This document shows positions 1 through 11,086 of a stretch of DNA of 64,000 nt, one piece after another. How positions within the stretch are numbered: the first letter of the stretch is position 1; each line of letters begins with the position of its first letter. The translations under genes and the position numbers were made by a program. The DNA lies in the NCBI GenBank assembly GCA_008477525.1, contig SPDT01000002.1, positions 682,001 through 746,000 on the forward strand. Reading direction: 5' to 3'. The stretch is from Hypomyces perniciosus. Lineage: Eukaryota > Ascomycota > Sordariomycetes > Hypocreales > Hypocreaceae. The notes under the pieces are model-generated. The model made no database searches and was not told the DNA's origin. It saw nothing but the letters and a program-made list of their open reading frames with translations.

Positions 1-2340
1 AGATTACCGTGAGGGAATCAAGGGTAGAAGAATGTATAGATAGCGTTCAAGAGACTTTTCGTTAACGTCAATAGGCGGAATTATGCTTGGGGAGTCATAA
101 GCAGGGTCCAGTCAGGCAGCCAAGGGAAGAAACATTCGTCGTCATCCACCATCTCTGTTTGAAACGGGCTGTGGATGGCGTCAGCTGCAGGTACAGAGCA
201 CCACGGTTGAACCGCGATATCAAGGCTTCCGAAGTCTATCGGGTTGCCCATCTTCCAACTCGTTATTTCAGCTAGTATCGCTAAGAGGCGAGGCACCAAT
301 GTCAATGTACATTTTCATCAAAGATGGAAATTGAAGACTTCGCCCCCCGGGAAGGCCGTATTGGAGCATACACAGCTGATGTTCCGTGCATGTTGGGTGT
401 GGTTGCTGTCGTGAGTCGTTGCATGCAGCCATCCGTGTGTCAGGGCCATCGCGTTCGTGTTTACATGCTTATCAGGCAGATGGCGGGACTAACACCAGGC
501 CTACGAGTGATGATGAGAGATATTGTCTGTCATATGATGAGTGTTAACAACGCCATTGCCTCGGCCATTTTCTTCGTTTACATATGGCACTGCTTTTCTG
601 TTTGAGTCCAATTCCCTCATCTCTCATAGATATCCCGCGCAAACAGCTCACCCAGACATACCACCTTGGGCAATTTTTCATCTCAGAACACCACCAAGTC
701 GTTCCACAGCCGACGGCACTCCCGCCAATGCCCAGAATACCTCAAATACGAAGTTTACTAAAAACAGATGTCCATTAATGAACGGCAACCGAATCAGGCA
801 GGACCTCTCTTCGAGATGCCTTCTCCGCGCAGTTGGGGCTTGCGGCTTTGATATTGAATCTGTCCCAAAAGGACGACGGGCGGCGGGAACGGGAGTACCG
901 ACGCCGCGAAGGAAGAAGCACTGAGCTTCTGTCACTCTGTGGTTTTTTGTTGGTCCTTGACCGTCTTATGCGTGTGTCCATGCTCATGCATGATGGCATG
1001 TCGTGCAACCGGCCTGGTCCGGCTATCCGGTACGTTCTCTGATACCATGATGAACGAGGAAGAAACAGCCAATCCTGTGTTTCTTGACAAGCAATCAATT
1101 AGGTAATAAGTAGATGCGAATTGTTACGAGATTCGTTGTTGGTTTACCCCCTGGTCTTTAATCACCTTTCGGGACGCGGGCCAGAGGCGATTCCAGCTCA
1201 AAGACTAGCCAACAGCGAGAGGTCGACGAACGGACAAGGCTCTCGTGTAGGCGTTTGATCGCTGATATGTCGGGATAAGAATACGAGCAGATGTAGATTC
1301 ATGTTTTCTGGTAGCTTCACGGAAGCTGACACACAAGTACACATACCCTAGCATCCGTCTGATGGGAGCCAGCCTTCTGGCATCGGGACCCAGCAGGACC
1401 CAGACGACCAGAATATTCCACACATATGCGCAAAGAAGCAAGCAAGACATGCAGCGCCCCTGTTTCAACATCGCATGCACGACATACGGCCTCTCTAGAG
1501 CTGCAGCAAGACGACTGTGACACACATATGTCGGGCTGGCCGTTGGTGTTGATGCTCCTCTCTCTGCTGTGCACAACCGACATGGGGTCAGTTGGCTCCC
1601 GCTCGTTCAAACACCTTCGTTTGAGCTTCCATGGGGACGAAACCAGGTACCAGGCATTCGGAGAATACCTGTCATGCCCGCCTCTACGGCACCCAGGTCC
1701 CTGACTGCTCTATTTTCAGCTCCAGCCATTTGACCCAGCTTGACACGTACGGCAGGGGGTGAGAGCTTCTGGAACCTCTTGACAGAGTACAAGAACAATA
1801 GTTCGGGGGTGAGGCTCTAAGAAGTGGCTGGCTTCTCTGCGAGGTGCCGCCGCCATCACTCCGCGGAACCTTTTCCAAGATATGCCCCCCTCCGCCTCGT
1901 CCTTGTACTCCGTACCTTTCCCTTCTTCCATGGGGTAGGATCCTGGATCCCGGCCTCCCGTTGGTATGACGAAAGCGATCATGTACCTAGGATGTCGTCT
2001 TAGATCGGCGGCGTCCTGGAGGCGCGGACTAGAGTGGCGCGGAGGTGCCATCAAGAGGTCCCTCTTTTGGGCAATGCCAATGCCTAGCCTCTCTGCTTTG
2101 AGAATCTTCTGCAGCTTTTAATCTGCTTTAGTTCTCGGACACGGGAGGCAAGCGAAAAGGCCTTGCGCTATCGAGATAACCACCAAGGTGTGGTGAGACG
2201 GGAGCTGGGCGATGCCTGCTCGGTTTTATATCAGATAATTCCCGGGCTTCATTCCCCAGCTTTTGTCGAGATGGGCGGATATTGATAATGGGGGATTGGC
2301 GTCAGAAATGTGCCGGTTCATTTTGATGAGTTTGTGAATT
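1..2340. other. Gene-free left flank
   Basis: I see no supportable gene here. The open frames (up to about 127 codons on either strand) have no recognisable domain, no clear intron signals and mixed composition. One TACTCCGTAC element lies near 1908. The left edge could hold the 3' untranslated end of a gene outside the window. Confidence 0.5.
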
Positions 2341-3241
2341 ATTGGTCTTAATTTTTTGTGTGCTCTTGTCACTCTTTTGTCTGGCAGCTGTAAATACTCG
2401 GCTGCTCTTTTTCTCCCCCCTCGACAACTTCATCCGAAGAACTCGATCCTTTCTTCAGCACAACATACATCGCGGCCTTTGTTTTGTCTCTTTTTTACTC
2501 TCTCGGCTAATAATTTTGGACATCCTCGATCTTTACTTGCTCGATTCCGAGGTCAAGCCTTTCGGTTATTCTCGCCTCGTCGCCTTGGACAACTGCAATC
2601 GAATTCCGTTTCCATGGCAATCTTGCTCGATACTTCATACACAAACGAAGCTTGAAGCCCGGTGTTGTTTCTAATGCAAGGGACTTTGCTTTTATACTCC
2701 ACCTTTCTTCTACAAGGTGCGTTTTCTCTGCTCTCTTCCTCATCCCCAACCCCATCCCCACCACCGCCATGGTCTGGCATCGGGAATCGACATTATGCAT
2801 CCCAGAAGCCGATCATCGAACGGATGCCAGAAGCAACCGATCGGCGGTGAGACTGCATCCGTTGCAGAAAAAGAGCCCTTTCAGTAGACTACCTCTGTAC
2901 ATGAGGAGCAAAAAGACGTGAGGCAGGGGGGACAACACATAGAAACCAGCGGAGAAGAAGAGCTGTTACAGATAGGACTGACGCAATTGTGTGTATTCTA
3001 GAGTCGAAAGCACCATCCCGATATGTATTTCAGTCCAGCATTCCGGTTTCCTTGTCAGGGCCGGGATGACCCTGACACGAACCGTCTCTTGGAGGAGCCC
3101 ATTGCTGTACGGCATAGAAACCAGGACCAAGTTTTAGGCGCTGGCAATATTTCCAGACTTGCCTCGTCATACTGGATGGGAAATCCTACACTGCAAGAAT
3201 TACATCCCAATCCTCACTTCCATCCTCGCCAACTGTGTATC
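2341..3241 (+). promoter_or_regulatory. Pyrimidine-rich leader/promoter of Myb-like gene
   Basis: This stretch is rich in C and T runs of the kind that flank transcription starts in filamentous ascomycetes. It contains several short upstream open frames, including one starting at 2770 (ATGGTCTGGC), before the chosen ATG at 3242. A long 5' untranslated region, possibly with an intron, is inferred and not proven. Confidence 0.4.
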
Positions 3242-4570
3242 ATGGCTGAAGAACCATGGTATCAGTCCATCTCGGACTACGAAGTACTTCTACTCCTCAT
3301 CTTCCTCTTTCATCCCCTGAGTAAGTGATCGTGTGTTTGGCTAATACGAGTTGTCATGTTATAGGACGAGACGTACTTCAACGCAGCACATCTGCAGCCG
3401 CATGTGTGGCCAGATGGTCGGGCCCCTTTTGCCTCCCGTACACCAACTACCTACCCAAGTCCCATGACTTGGCCGAGTACCTCAGATATGGCAAACACCC
3501 AAGAACCGCCGATGTTACGATCTTCCATCCAGGGTTATTCCCAACAGACGCTCGATGAATCCTCTGCAGCTCGAATGCCTGGAAGTGCCTTTGGCGGTCT
3601 CAACATCAGCCAGGGTATGGCAGTCGTAATGAGTGCGTCCGATGCTCATGGTCTTCCTACACCCGAAGAAAGATCATTTCCATCTCACTTCAGCCATTCC
3701 ATATCCCCAGAAGCGTGGGGAAGTCGTGAGAGCCCGCAGGCAGTCATGCCTCCCCAGCAGCAACTATACTACCAGCCGCCAACTTCACCCATGGCCTCTT
3801 TAGCATCTCAAGAAGATGGCTCCTCTTCGGCTACTTCGCCTTAACCCCCCTTCATTCAACCATCCAAACGATCAAGGGTTCACCTCGTCTCAGATTCTTT
3901 CGTCTCAGGAGAGTAACACCCAGAAGCCTAGGAAAAGCCTCCCTAACGGCCCCGTAAATGGAAGGCCTTTTGTCCCACTTCCTTCACAAGCCATAAAGCT
4001 AGATCCCGCCGATTCGGAACGCTTCTGTCAACGATCCATGTCACCCAGCAACCGTCGCTCCACAAGCTACAAGGTCTCTCCGAACTATCCTAATAGGCAT
4101 GAAGTTTCCTCTCCGCCGGCTGAACAGCGCTCCGCCAAGGACGAGTTCTTGATCCAAGCTCGGAGGGAGGGCATGTCATACAAGGACATCAAAGTCCAGG
4201 GCAACTTTGCCGAGGCGGAGTCGACGCTACGAGGCAGATACAGAATGCTCACCAAGAGCAAGGAGGAGCGTGTCAGGAATCCCAAGTGGACCGACGTCGA
4301 TGTAAGTTTTGAAGCACGTTTCTTTGGTTAGTGAGAACTTGTTCTAATGAGAAGGTACAGGAAATGTTGCTCTGCAAAGCTGTCAACATGGTTTGCCACG
4401 GCAGAGATCCGGCTACAGTCAAGATTCCATGGAAAGAAATCGCAAAGTACATTATCGAAAACGGTGGATCGTACCACTTTGGCAATGCAACGTGCCGCAA
4501 GAAGTGGGATGAGCTCGTAATGGAAGACGAGGGCGAAGCAGAGGAGTATGAATATGACTCCGAAGAGTGA
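3242..4570 (+). CDS. Myb/SANT-like DNA-binding protein
   Basis: Probable nuclear DNA-binding protein of about 375 residues. Exon 1 is 3242-3283 (start MAEEPWYQ), intron 3284-3364 has a GCTAATA branch site, and exon 2 begins DETYFNAA. The last intron is 4302-4360 and the last exon 4361-4570. The middle is low-complexity (Ser, Pro, Gln). The C-terminal third holds two helical Myb/SANT-like units: one around EGMSYKDIKVQGNFAEAEST followed by LRGRYRMLTK, the next around NPKWTD, IPWKEIAKYI and CRKKWDEL. It ends in an acidic tail. The frame changes between 3743 and 3844. A 61-nt intron at 3743-3803 with a weak donor (GTCATG) would solve this, but so would a one-base indel near 3842. The gene is convergent with the next one, 216 bp away. 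Target genes are unknown. Confidence 0.75.
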
Positions 4571-4786
4571 AATTCTCTAATTTTCTCGCTCGTTTGGAAA
4601 GGGACTGCGTTTGATGGAGAAATACCCCCGTTTGCTTTGTGCACTGTTGTGTTGGATTAGACGCTATCCTATCGGGATGGAATACCATGTTGGACATAGA
4701 AGAAGATTTGTAAGACATTTGTCGGTAGCAATACCACCGGGTAATACCAGATGGGCTATGATCCCATCTGCCTAATTCAAGCTGTA

Positions 4787-5903
4787 CTACAACTTAATCG
4801 ACTCCTCGTTGAAGCTCCCGCGCGGAACTCCGATTACTTTGAGCACATTGAAAAGGCCATCTTGGTCATTCTTCAGCGCTTTCCATTCCACTTCGTTCTT
4901 CACCAGGGCTGTGCCTGCGAGCAACGTCCCGTTCAAGGCCAGTGAGCCGACCACATCACCTCCTTGTCGGTCCATAATCTTGGCCCCTTCGGTCAGTCGT
5001 GGGCAGACGACCAATGTGTCCTTCGTCATGGCCATGTTATAGCTGATCTTGGCCTCCCCAGCAGTAGGGATATCTTCAACACCCCCCACCGGTTTCCCAG
5101 TGTGTTGAGCAACAGCCCGGCAGGCTTGTCGGTAGAGACGCAAGTACGCCGCATGAAGATCCGTCGCTGAAGTGCTCGTGCTTATGCGTTCCGAAAAAGT
5201 AACAAACGGCGTTCGCTCGAGGCTATCAAGGCGCTCAGACAAAACATCCCATGGACTGCTCGCATCCAGACCGTCCTTCATCCTAGATACAGGCAGTAGC
5301 TGTATATGTCTATGAGGCTGACTAGCCCCAGAAAGATCACCGCCATTGAAGAAAGCAAACAATCCATCTGCCTCTGATTCTCGTTCTCCTGAACCATGCT
5401 GCCTCGAGAGGCTTCTCCTTGCTTGCTCATACGCCTCGATACATGCCAGTGTAGCTTCCAGGTCCGAGGCCTCTAAAACATGAGTCTGGAGCTTGTACTC
5501 CTTCGTCGCGAGGATAAAATGCTCCGGGACGACGGCGAATTTATTGAGGACGAGGAAGTGAGACGGGCCGAGGTCAGTGATGAAGAGAGAAGGGGGAGGA
5601 TTGGCGAAGGGGTCAAAGGCTTTGCGGGGTTGAGAAGGATCTGGCGGGGGGCCTTTGGGCTTGTTGGCCAGAGCTGGCGAGAAGCGTAGTTGGAACTTGA
5701 GATCCGATTAGCAAGGATGAAAATTGGAATAATATGGATTTTCTTCGAGATGTTTGAGTGAGTTGAAGACGTACCGGAATGGAATTGACTTGAAGGATGG
5801 TGACTTCGGTGGGGAAGTAGTGAAGCTCACTGGCTGATAAGGCCTTGGAAAAGGCAGACTTGACCAACTCATGGAGATTTGACGGTGCTTTCAATCGTGA
5901 CAT
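4787..5903 (-). CDS. Diadenosine 5',5'''-P1,P4-tetraphosphate phosphorylase (Ap4A phosphorylase)
   Basis: Degrades Ap4A with phosphate to ATP and ADP in the cytosol (Apa1/Apa2 family, an established function). The protein is 345 residues, close to the yeast enzymes (about 321-325). Exon 1 is 5775-5903 (43 codons, start MSRLKAPSNL) and exon 2 is 4787-5695; the 79-nt intron 5696-5774 begins GTACGT and ends AAG, phase 0. The catalytic HIT-like motif QPHRHIQLLP lies near residues 169-178, preceded by FAFFNGGDLSGAS. The N-terminal half holds the substrate-binding lobe, with FVVPEH-type strands (VLNKFAVVPEHF). The C-terminal part contains SYNMAMTKD and ends KVIGVPRGSF...SIKL as in the family. It is transcribed in tandem with the FIT-like gene upstream. 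Confidence 0.92.
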
Positions 5904-6261
5904 TTTCAATGTTTTTTTTAAATCAAAGTGAGGGCTGCTTTAGGATAGGATTGGTGCCACAATGAGTATCGCTTGTGAGGTTGAGAGGTTCAGAAGCCAC
6001 GATGAGGTCATATTGAATGTGGGGCTCGTGCGCTGACACCTCTTCTCATGAACATTATCATCAGCATTCATGAACGACGGTTAAGAAGTAGTGGTTTTAC
6101 TGGTGAATGAATAATTCAAGTTACAGCACATATTCATTTCGTTTGTTTCGTCCCGATCAGAGTAGGGGGAAAATGATAAATGCATAACCAAGTTGGTACA
6201 TGAACATGTTAATAATACATCTCTCATAACACATATCTATTACCAAAATTCTTTCGCTTCT
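5904..6261 (-). other. Intergenic: Ap4A phosphorylase promoter and FIT gene 3' region
   Basis: About 360 bp between two tandem minus-strand genes. The part next to 5903 should hold the phosphorylase promoter and the part next to 6262 the AT-rich 3' end of the upstream gene. No further gene is visible. Confidence 0.5.
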
Positions 6262-7264
6262 CTATATTCCTGGCAAGCCAATGATCTGCCGCAGACCTGG
6301 TATAATTCGGGGAACATAATACACGGCATAGACTCCTATGGCTGCGGTGAAGAGCCCAGTAAACTAGGCGGGCGTTAGCTGGCACATATTGGCGCATGTA
6401 TGAGACCAAGAGAATAAGACTCACCTTCTCGAACCATGTGTGGAAGTAGATGGCCGTCATCAATAGCATCCACAAGTTCAGCGACATGACTGCCACTGCT
6501 GTCTTCCCACCGATTGTCAGCCCTTCCTCGCTCGCGCCCTCTCCAACAGCCGTCTGTGCCTCGACACTCGCGCTCTTAACTGCTCCGTCTGGCATGACGA
6601 CACATCTCTCCTCAGCTTGCCATCCGGTCCATCTCAGTGCCGGCCATCCAACCTCTTGCATCAGGAATGCAGTGCCCAAGACCAGCAAAAACACGTGTCC
6701 CGAGATGTCGTGGCCTCCCTTCCACTTCCCACCAGTCGCCTTGCATGCCACAGCCGTAAATATCTCCTTCACACTCGTATCCCCCATGGCTACCTCCATC
6801 TCAGCCAATTCACACTTTCCGCCCGTCCAGCGAAAGCTGCGATCGATAATAGGCGGGCCAAAACACCACTGCGTAACGAAGAACCACCACGCCGTAACAG
6901 CCACCCAGCGCACACCCGCGCGGAACTGCCTCGCCATGACAACCGGCGCAGGTGTCTTACCTACGGGCTGCATAAGGAGGGAGAAGACGAAAGCAAAGGT
7001 GGTCCATCCCCAGCCGCGCTTGACGAAGAACACGTTGAATATGTTATTTTTTCGGGCGAAGTAGCTCGGTGCGATGCTGGGGTCTTGGTGATGGGATTGC
7101 AATACTGGGTCGTACGGCGCGGAGCGGGTGTCTGGAGAGACGATAGAGTAGACGGTGCCGAAGACGAGGATGAGCGGGAAGATGCCCAAAGCTATCCTTT
7201 CGAGCGGCGTGGGCAGGTGCGGCGGACTGCGTCGCGATGAGGACGATGTCTGGCTGGAGGCCAT
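6262..7264 (-). CDS. FIT (fat storage-inducing transmembrane)/Scs3-family ER membrane protein
   Basis: Polytopic ER protein of the FIT2/Scs3/Yft2 family, which supports lipid-droplet budding and acts as an acyl-CoA diphosphatase (family knowledge). Exon 1 is 6425-7264 and exon 2 is 6262-6363, with a 61-nt intron 6364-6424 in phase 0. The start MASSQTSSSS at 7264 has a good context (AACATGG); an in-frame ATG at 7324 would add 20 residues. Length from 7264 is 313 residues. Family signatures are ARKNNIFNVFFVKRGWGWTT, the His-containing GHDISGHVFLL segment and YFHTWFEK in a later membrane helix, which together carry the two expected active-site histidines. The last exon adds one more hydrophobic helix (FTAAIGVYAVYYVP). 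It is divergent from the PUS1 homologue. Confidence 0.9.
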
Positions 7265-7324
7265 GTTGGCGTCTTGGGAGAGAGAGGCCGCCGTCTTGGC
7301 TGCTCGATGATGTACCGTTGCCAT

Positions 7325-8056
7325 TTGAGGCTTCAAATGAGAGGCTTGAGCGCTCGCTGGTGAAGGCTCGGAGGTTGAGGAACGGGAGTTGCTGGCATGA
7401 GGTCGGAGTTATGCGAAACGTGGCAGAGAGAGCTTTAGAAAAGTGATGGTTGCGGGACCGCTGACAGCTGGCTAGGCCTCGGGTGGCGATGACGTCTGAG
7501 TTGCTGTTCTGGGAAATCAGCCACTGCCTCACTGGAAGCTTCTAGCCGCCTTGAGTCTTGAATGCATCATAATCACGGATGGTTTGACTTTGGACAGATT
7601 CACTTGTCTTTTTAGGCCTCAATCTCCATGCCAAAGTTCAATCAATGGTGTTTGATGTTCAGAGGTGGTAAGCTGCAAACGCCTTACACGTGCCACCTTT
7701 TCCACTGCAAGTCCCCATGAGCTCCATCTGGCCGTTTGGCTGAACCAGGGAGTTGATAGTCTCACATGGCCCTTCCTGTGACATACACGTCTGAAATATG
7801 GCATCCAAATGCTTCACTATAAAAAACCAAGGCGATTTTTGGAGAAAAAAAGGCTAGATTTCCGTTTGATCGTGCAGTATAGGGTAGGCCTCTCTGTATG
7901 TAGCGTGTCCCAGAATGGCTTGGATAACACGGCCCCGCTATAACCTTAATCTGGCGAAATTCTCTGATTTCCAGCAGTTTGCGGCGCATGTAAAATCCTC
8001 CTCCCACATCTCAACCTTTGCGCTTGTTGGGGAACTTCGACATACCCAATGCAAAC
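7325..8056. promoter_or_regulatory. Divergent intergenic region between FIT-like gene and PUS1 homologue
   Basis: About 0.7 kb shared upstream region of two divergent genes. No third gene is supported. The open frames here overlap the FIT leader or are short and featureless. Confidence 0.5.
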
Positions 8057-10093
8057 ATGGCGGCCAGCGACGAGGCTCCTGTCGCGAATAGCGCAACCGC
8101 GCCCGAGTGCAATGAGGCCTCTTCTAGCGACGCGGCCCAATCTACGGGCGCTCCCGCAAACGAGTCTTCTGAAGCTGGCAACGGCTACAAGGGCAATGGG
8201 AACAACGGCGGTGGCAAGAAACGAGGCAAAGGAAAAGGCGACAGAGGTCGAGCAGAATTCGAGTAAGTTGTTCTTTCGTCTGCTCTCGTCAATTGGGTGG
8301 GATTCCGCATTTACCAACGGGGCTGATCAGATTGTAGCCGCCAGAAGGTAGACAAGCGAAAGAAGAACGATGAGTACCGCGAATACAAGCGCCGAAAGAT
8401 CAACGACAAGAGCGATTCGCTCGAGGGCGCGAAACAAAACCCTTTCTCGAAGGATGAGATTGATGCCGAAGCGCGCCGGCCGAAGCGCAAGGTGGCTGTC
8501 ATGATCGGTTATGCTGGCACGGGATACAAGGGCATGCAGCTCAATGGCGATGAGGAGACGATTGAAAGAGACCTCTTCCAGGCCTTTATCAAGGCGGGTG
8601 CCATTTCCAAAGCTAATGCGGATGATCCCCGAAAGTCTAGTCTTGCGCGTTGCGCAAGAACTGACAAGGGCGTGCATGCGGCGGGCAATGTCATCAGCTT
8701 GAAGCTCATTATTGAGGAAGACGACATCATCGAAAAGATAAACGAAGCGCTTCCATCTCAGATCCGCGTCTGGGGAATCCAGCGAACCAACAACAGCTAC
8801 AATTGCTACCAGTACTGCGACTCGCGGTGGTACGAGTACCTCATGCCGAGTTACTGCCTTCTCCCACCACACCCGCAGAGCTTCCTGGGCAAGAAGCTTG
8901 TGGAGATTAACAAGGAATATGGGGCTGAGGAAGAGGTCAATGCGAGAATAGCTGATGTTAAGGACTTCTGGGCGGAGGTTGAAGAAAAGGAAATCAAGCC
9001 TATTCTCGCGCGTCTTGATCCTGATGTTAGGGCTGAAGTCTTGGAGAGTCTGCATGCCGAGGATGCTTCGGAGGAGAAGCCCGAGGAATCTGAGAAGAAG
9101 CCGGAAACCAGCGAGGGCAACGATGAACCAACCTCTAATGGCAAAGAGGCGAGTGAAGGAGCAGAAGCTCAAGAGGATGACATCGCAATGACCGACAAGG
9201 AACAACCGCCTACAGAAAACGCCGAAACAGCTGAAAGCAGCGAGGCTCAAGCCCCACACCCTACTGTCGTCCTCGAGAGCGTGAAGCCCAAGCGCCGTGA
9301 ACTCGGACCCGTCGACTTTGCCCTGAGAGACATCAAAGCCGCGTACATCGGCGCCAAGCGTCGTTATCGCGTTACTCCAGAGCGTCTGGAAAGACTCCAG
9401 GAAGCCCTCCACAAATATGAGGGCACGCACAACTTCCACAACTATACGGTGCAGAAGTCGTATTCCGATCCCTCTTCGAAGCGCCACATCAAGTCCTTCG
9501 TCGTGAACCCCAAGCCCGTCATCATTGGTGACACGGAGTGGCTCTCGCTCAAGGTGCACGGACAAAGCTTCATGATGCACCAGATCCGCAAGATGGTTGG
9601 TCTGGTGACGTTGATGGTGCGCTGCGGCACCACCCTGGACCGCATTGAACAGAGTTACGGGCCTAAGAAGATGGCAATTCCTAAGATGCCGGGTCTGGGC
9701 CTCCTGCTGGAGCGACCTGTTTTTGAGAACTACAACAGGCGAGCTAGAGAGACGCTTGGGCGAGAGGAGATCAACTTTGATAAGTATGATGAGAAACTCG
9801 AGGCGTTCAAGGAAGAGCAGATTTATTCTCGCATCTTCAGTGTGGAGGAGAAGGAGAATTCGTGAGTGCTTATCCGATTTGCTCTTGCGTTAGAAATATT
9901 TGTGCTAACCAGTACCAGATTCCACGGGTTCTTCACCCAAATCGACCAGTTCAGGTCGAACCACTTCTTGTGGCTGACGGCTGGAGGAATGAAAGTTGCA
10001 GAGATAGCTAAGGGATCAGGCGGCAAGATTCAAGATGTTGATAAACAGCTTGGCGATGAGGATGAGGAGGACCCCGAGGGCGGAGAAGGCTAG
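8057..10093 (+). CDS. PUS1: tRNA pseudouridine synthase, TruA/Pus1 family
   Basis: Isomerises uridines to pseudouridine in tRNA and some other RNAs, in nucleus and possibly mitochondria (Pus1 family). Three exons: 8057-8262, 8338-9861 and 9919-10093; introns of 75 and 57 nt, both phase 2. The product is 634 residues. The start is the first ATG (MAASDEAPVA). A Gly/Lys-rich N-terminus and KRRK-type basic patches suggest nuclear import. Conserved motifs are GYAGTGYKGMQL, the catalytic CARTDKGVHA with Asp178, GTHNFHNYT and MMHQIRKMVGL. Residues of roughly 310-376 form an acidic Glu/Ser/Ala-rich insertion between catalytic halves, and the C-terminus is acidic. A 417-codon open frame on the opposite strand is a codon-bias shadow. 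Confidence 0.95.
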
Positions 10094-10342
10094 ACTAGAC
10101 GTTCTCCCTCAGACGGATAGGATAGGATGGGTTGAAGAAGAGCTCTCTTAACGAGATAGATGTACATGATGGGATTTTGATGGAAGAATATGAGATGAAG
10201 CTAGGGCGTTTTAAAAATGATGTGTATTTCATCGTAAAGGCATGAACCGGTTGAGTCCATGGGTATCTATCCCTACGTGATCCTGTTTTGTCCCCATACA
10301 CCCGAACGCCAGAAACACAAACACTTCCATAGCATAACAGTC

Positions 10343-11086
10343 TCATCGTCGCCCAGCTGCACCTGGAGCAACTGCCACTGCACCACTAGGCACAGCAGCA
10401 GCAGCAGCAGCAGGAGCAGACTCAGATTCTTCCCTCACAAGAGGCTGCCATGTCCCTCCATTGCCCTCCGCAACCCCCACCATCTTCGCCGCCTCCAACT
10501 GATTCAACAGCTTGGAAACCTGCGCGACATCATTCTCCAGCTGCTCCTCCTTCGCCTTACGATCAAGGTCTTCCTTGCCGAGGGGACCAAAGACCCAGAG
10601 TTCTTTGATCTTGCGGGATAGCGTGAGGAATTCCTTGATGGAGGAGTACTGCGCACACGGTTAGGGACAAAACCAAGGGCGTGATATAGAGAGACGCACC
10701 ATGCCGTCGAATTCCATCTTCATGGATATACCCGTGACGGCCATGGCTTCGGGGTTGGCGTTATTGCGCTCGCCTTCGGCCTGGACGGTAGCGAGCATCA
10801 TGAGCGTGCGGTAGCGGGTGAGGATGTCTGCGACGAGACGGTTATGGATTTCTGCGAGGTCTTAGCGGGATTTCTTTCGCTGAGTGAGGAATCATATATG
10901 GTGCCGCTTGTGGCTTGAAGTAGAGTGACTTCAAAGAGCTGGCATATCTTTTACAGAAGCATTTTGAGATTGTTGATGAGAGAAGACGTGGTGGTTGGTT
11001 GAACCCGACATGACATGGCATAACATGAGAGGCGCATTGTCAGACTTACCCATCAAATTAGAAGAAGCAGGCTGTGAACGATCCAT
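10343..11086 (-). CDS. Mediator complex subunit 22-like protein (Med22/Srb6)
   Basis: Probably the Med22 subunit of the Mediator head module, which links activators to RNA polymerase II. Exons are 11050-11086, 10700-10851 and 10343-10648, giving 164 residues; the introns are 198 nt (10852-11049) and 51 nt (10649-10699). The start is MDRSQPASSNLM, and the splice joins it to EIHNRLVADILTRYRTLM. The middle contains GISMKMEFDG and LTLSRKIKELWVFGPLG, matching the 'KELW-FG-L' signature I associate with fungal Med22. A predicted coiled coil follows (residues about 90-130), then an Ala-rich tail. Length suits the family. The assignment rests on recalled pattern only, so a different small helical nuclear protein is possible. 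It is convergent with the PUS1 homologue, 249 bp apart. Confidence 0.62.

Noticed and set aside
8327..9580. 417-codon open frame antisense to the PUS1 homologue
   Set aside because: It lies wholly opposite a well-supported conserved gene; its product is repetitive Leu/Val/Arg text with no domain. Codon bias of the sense gene explains it.
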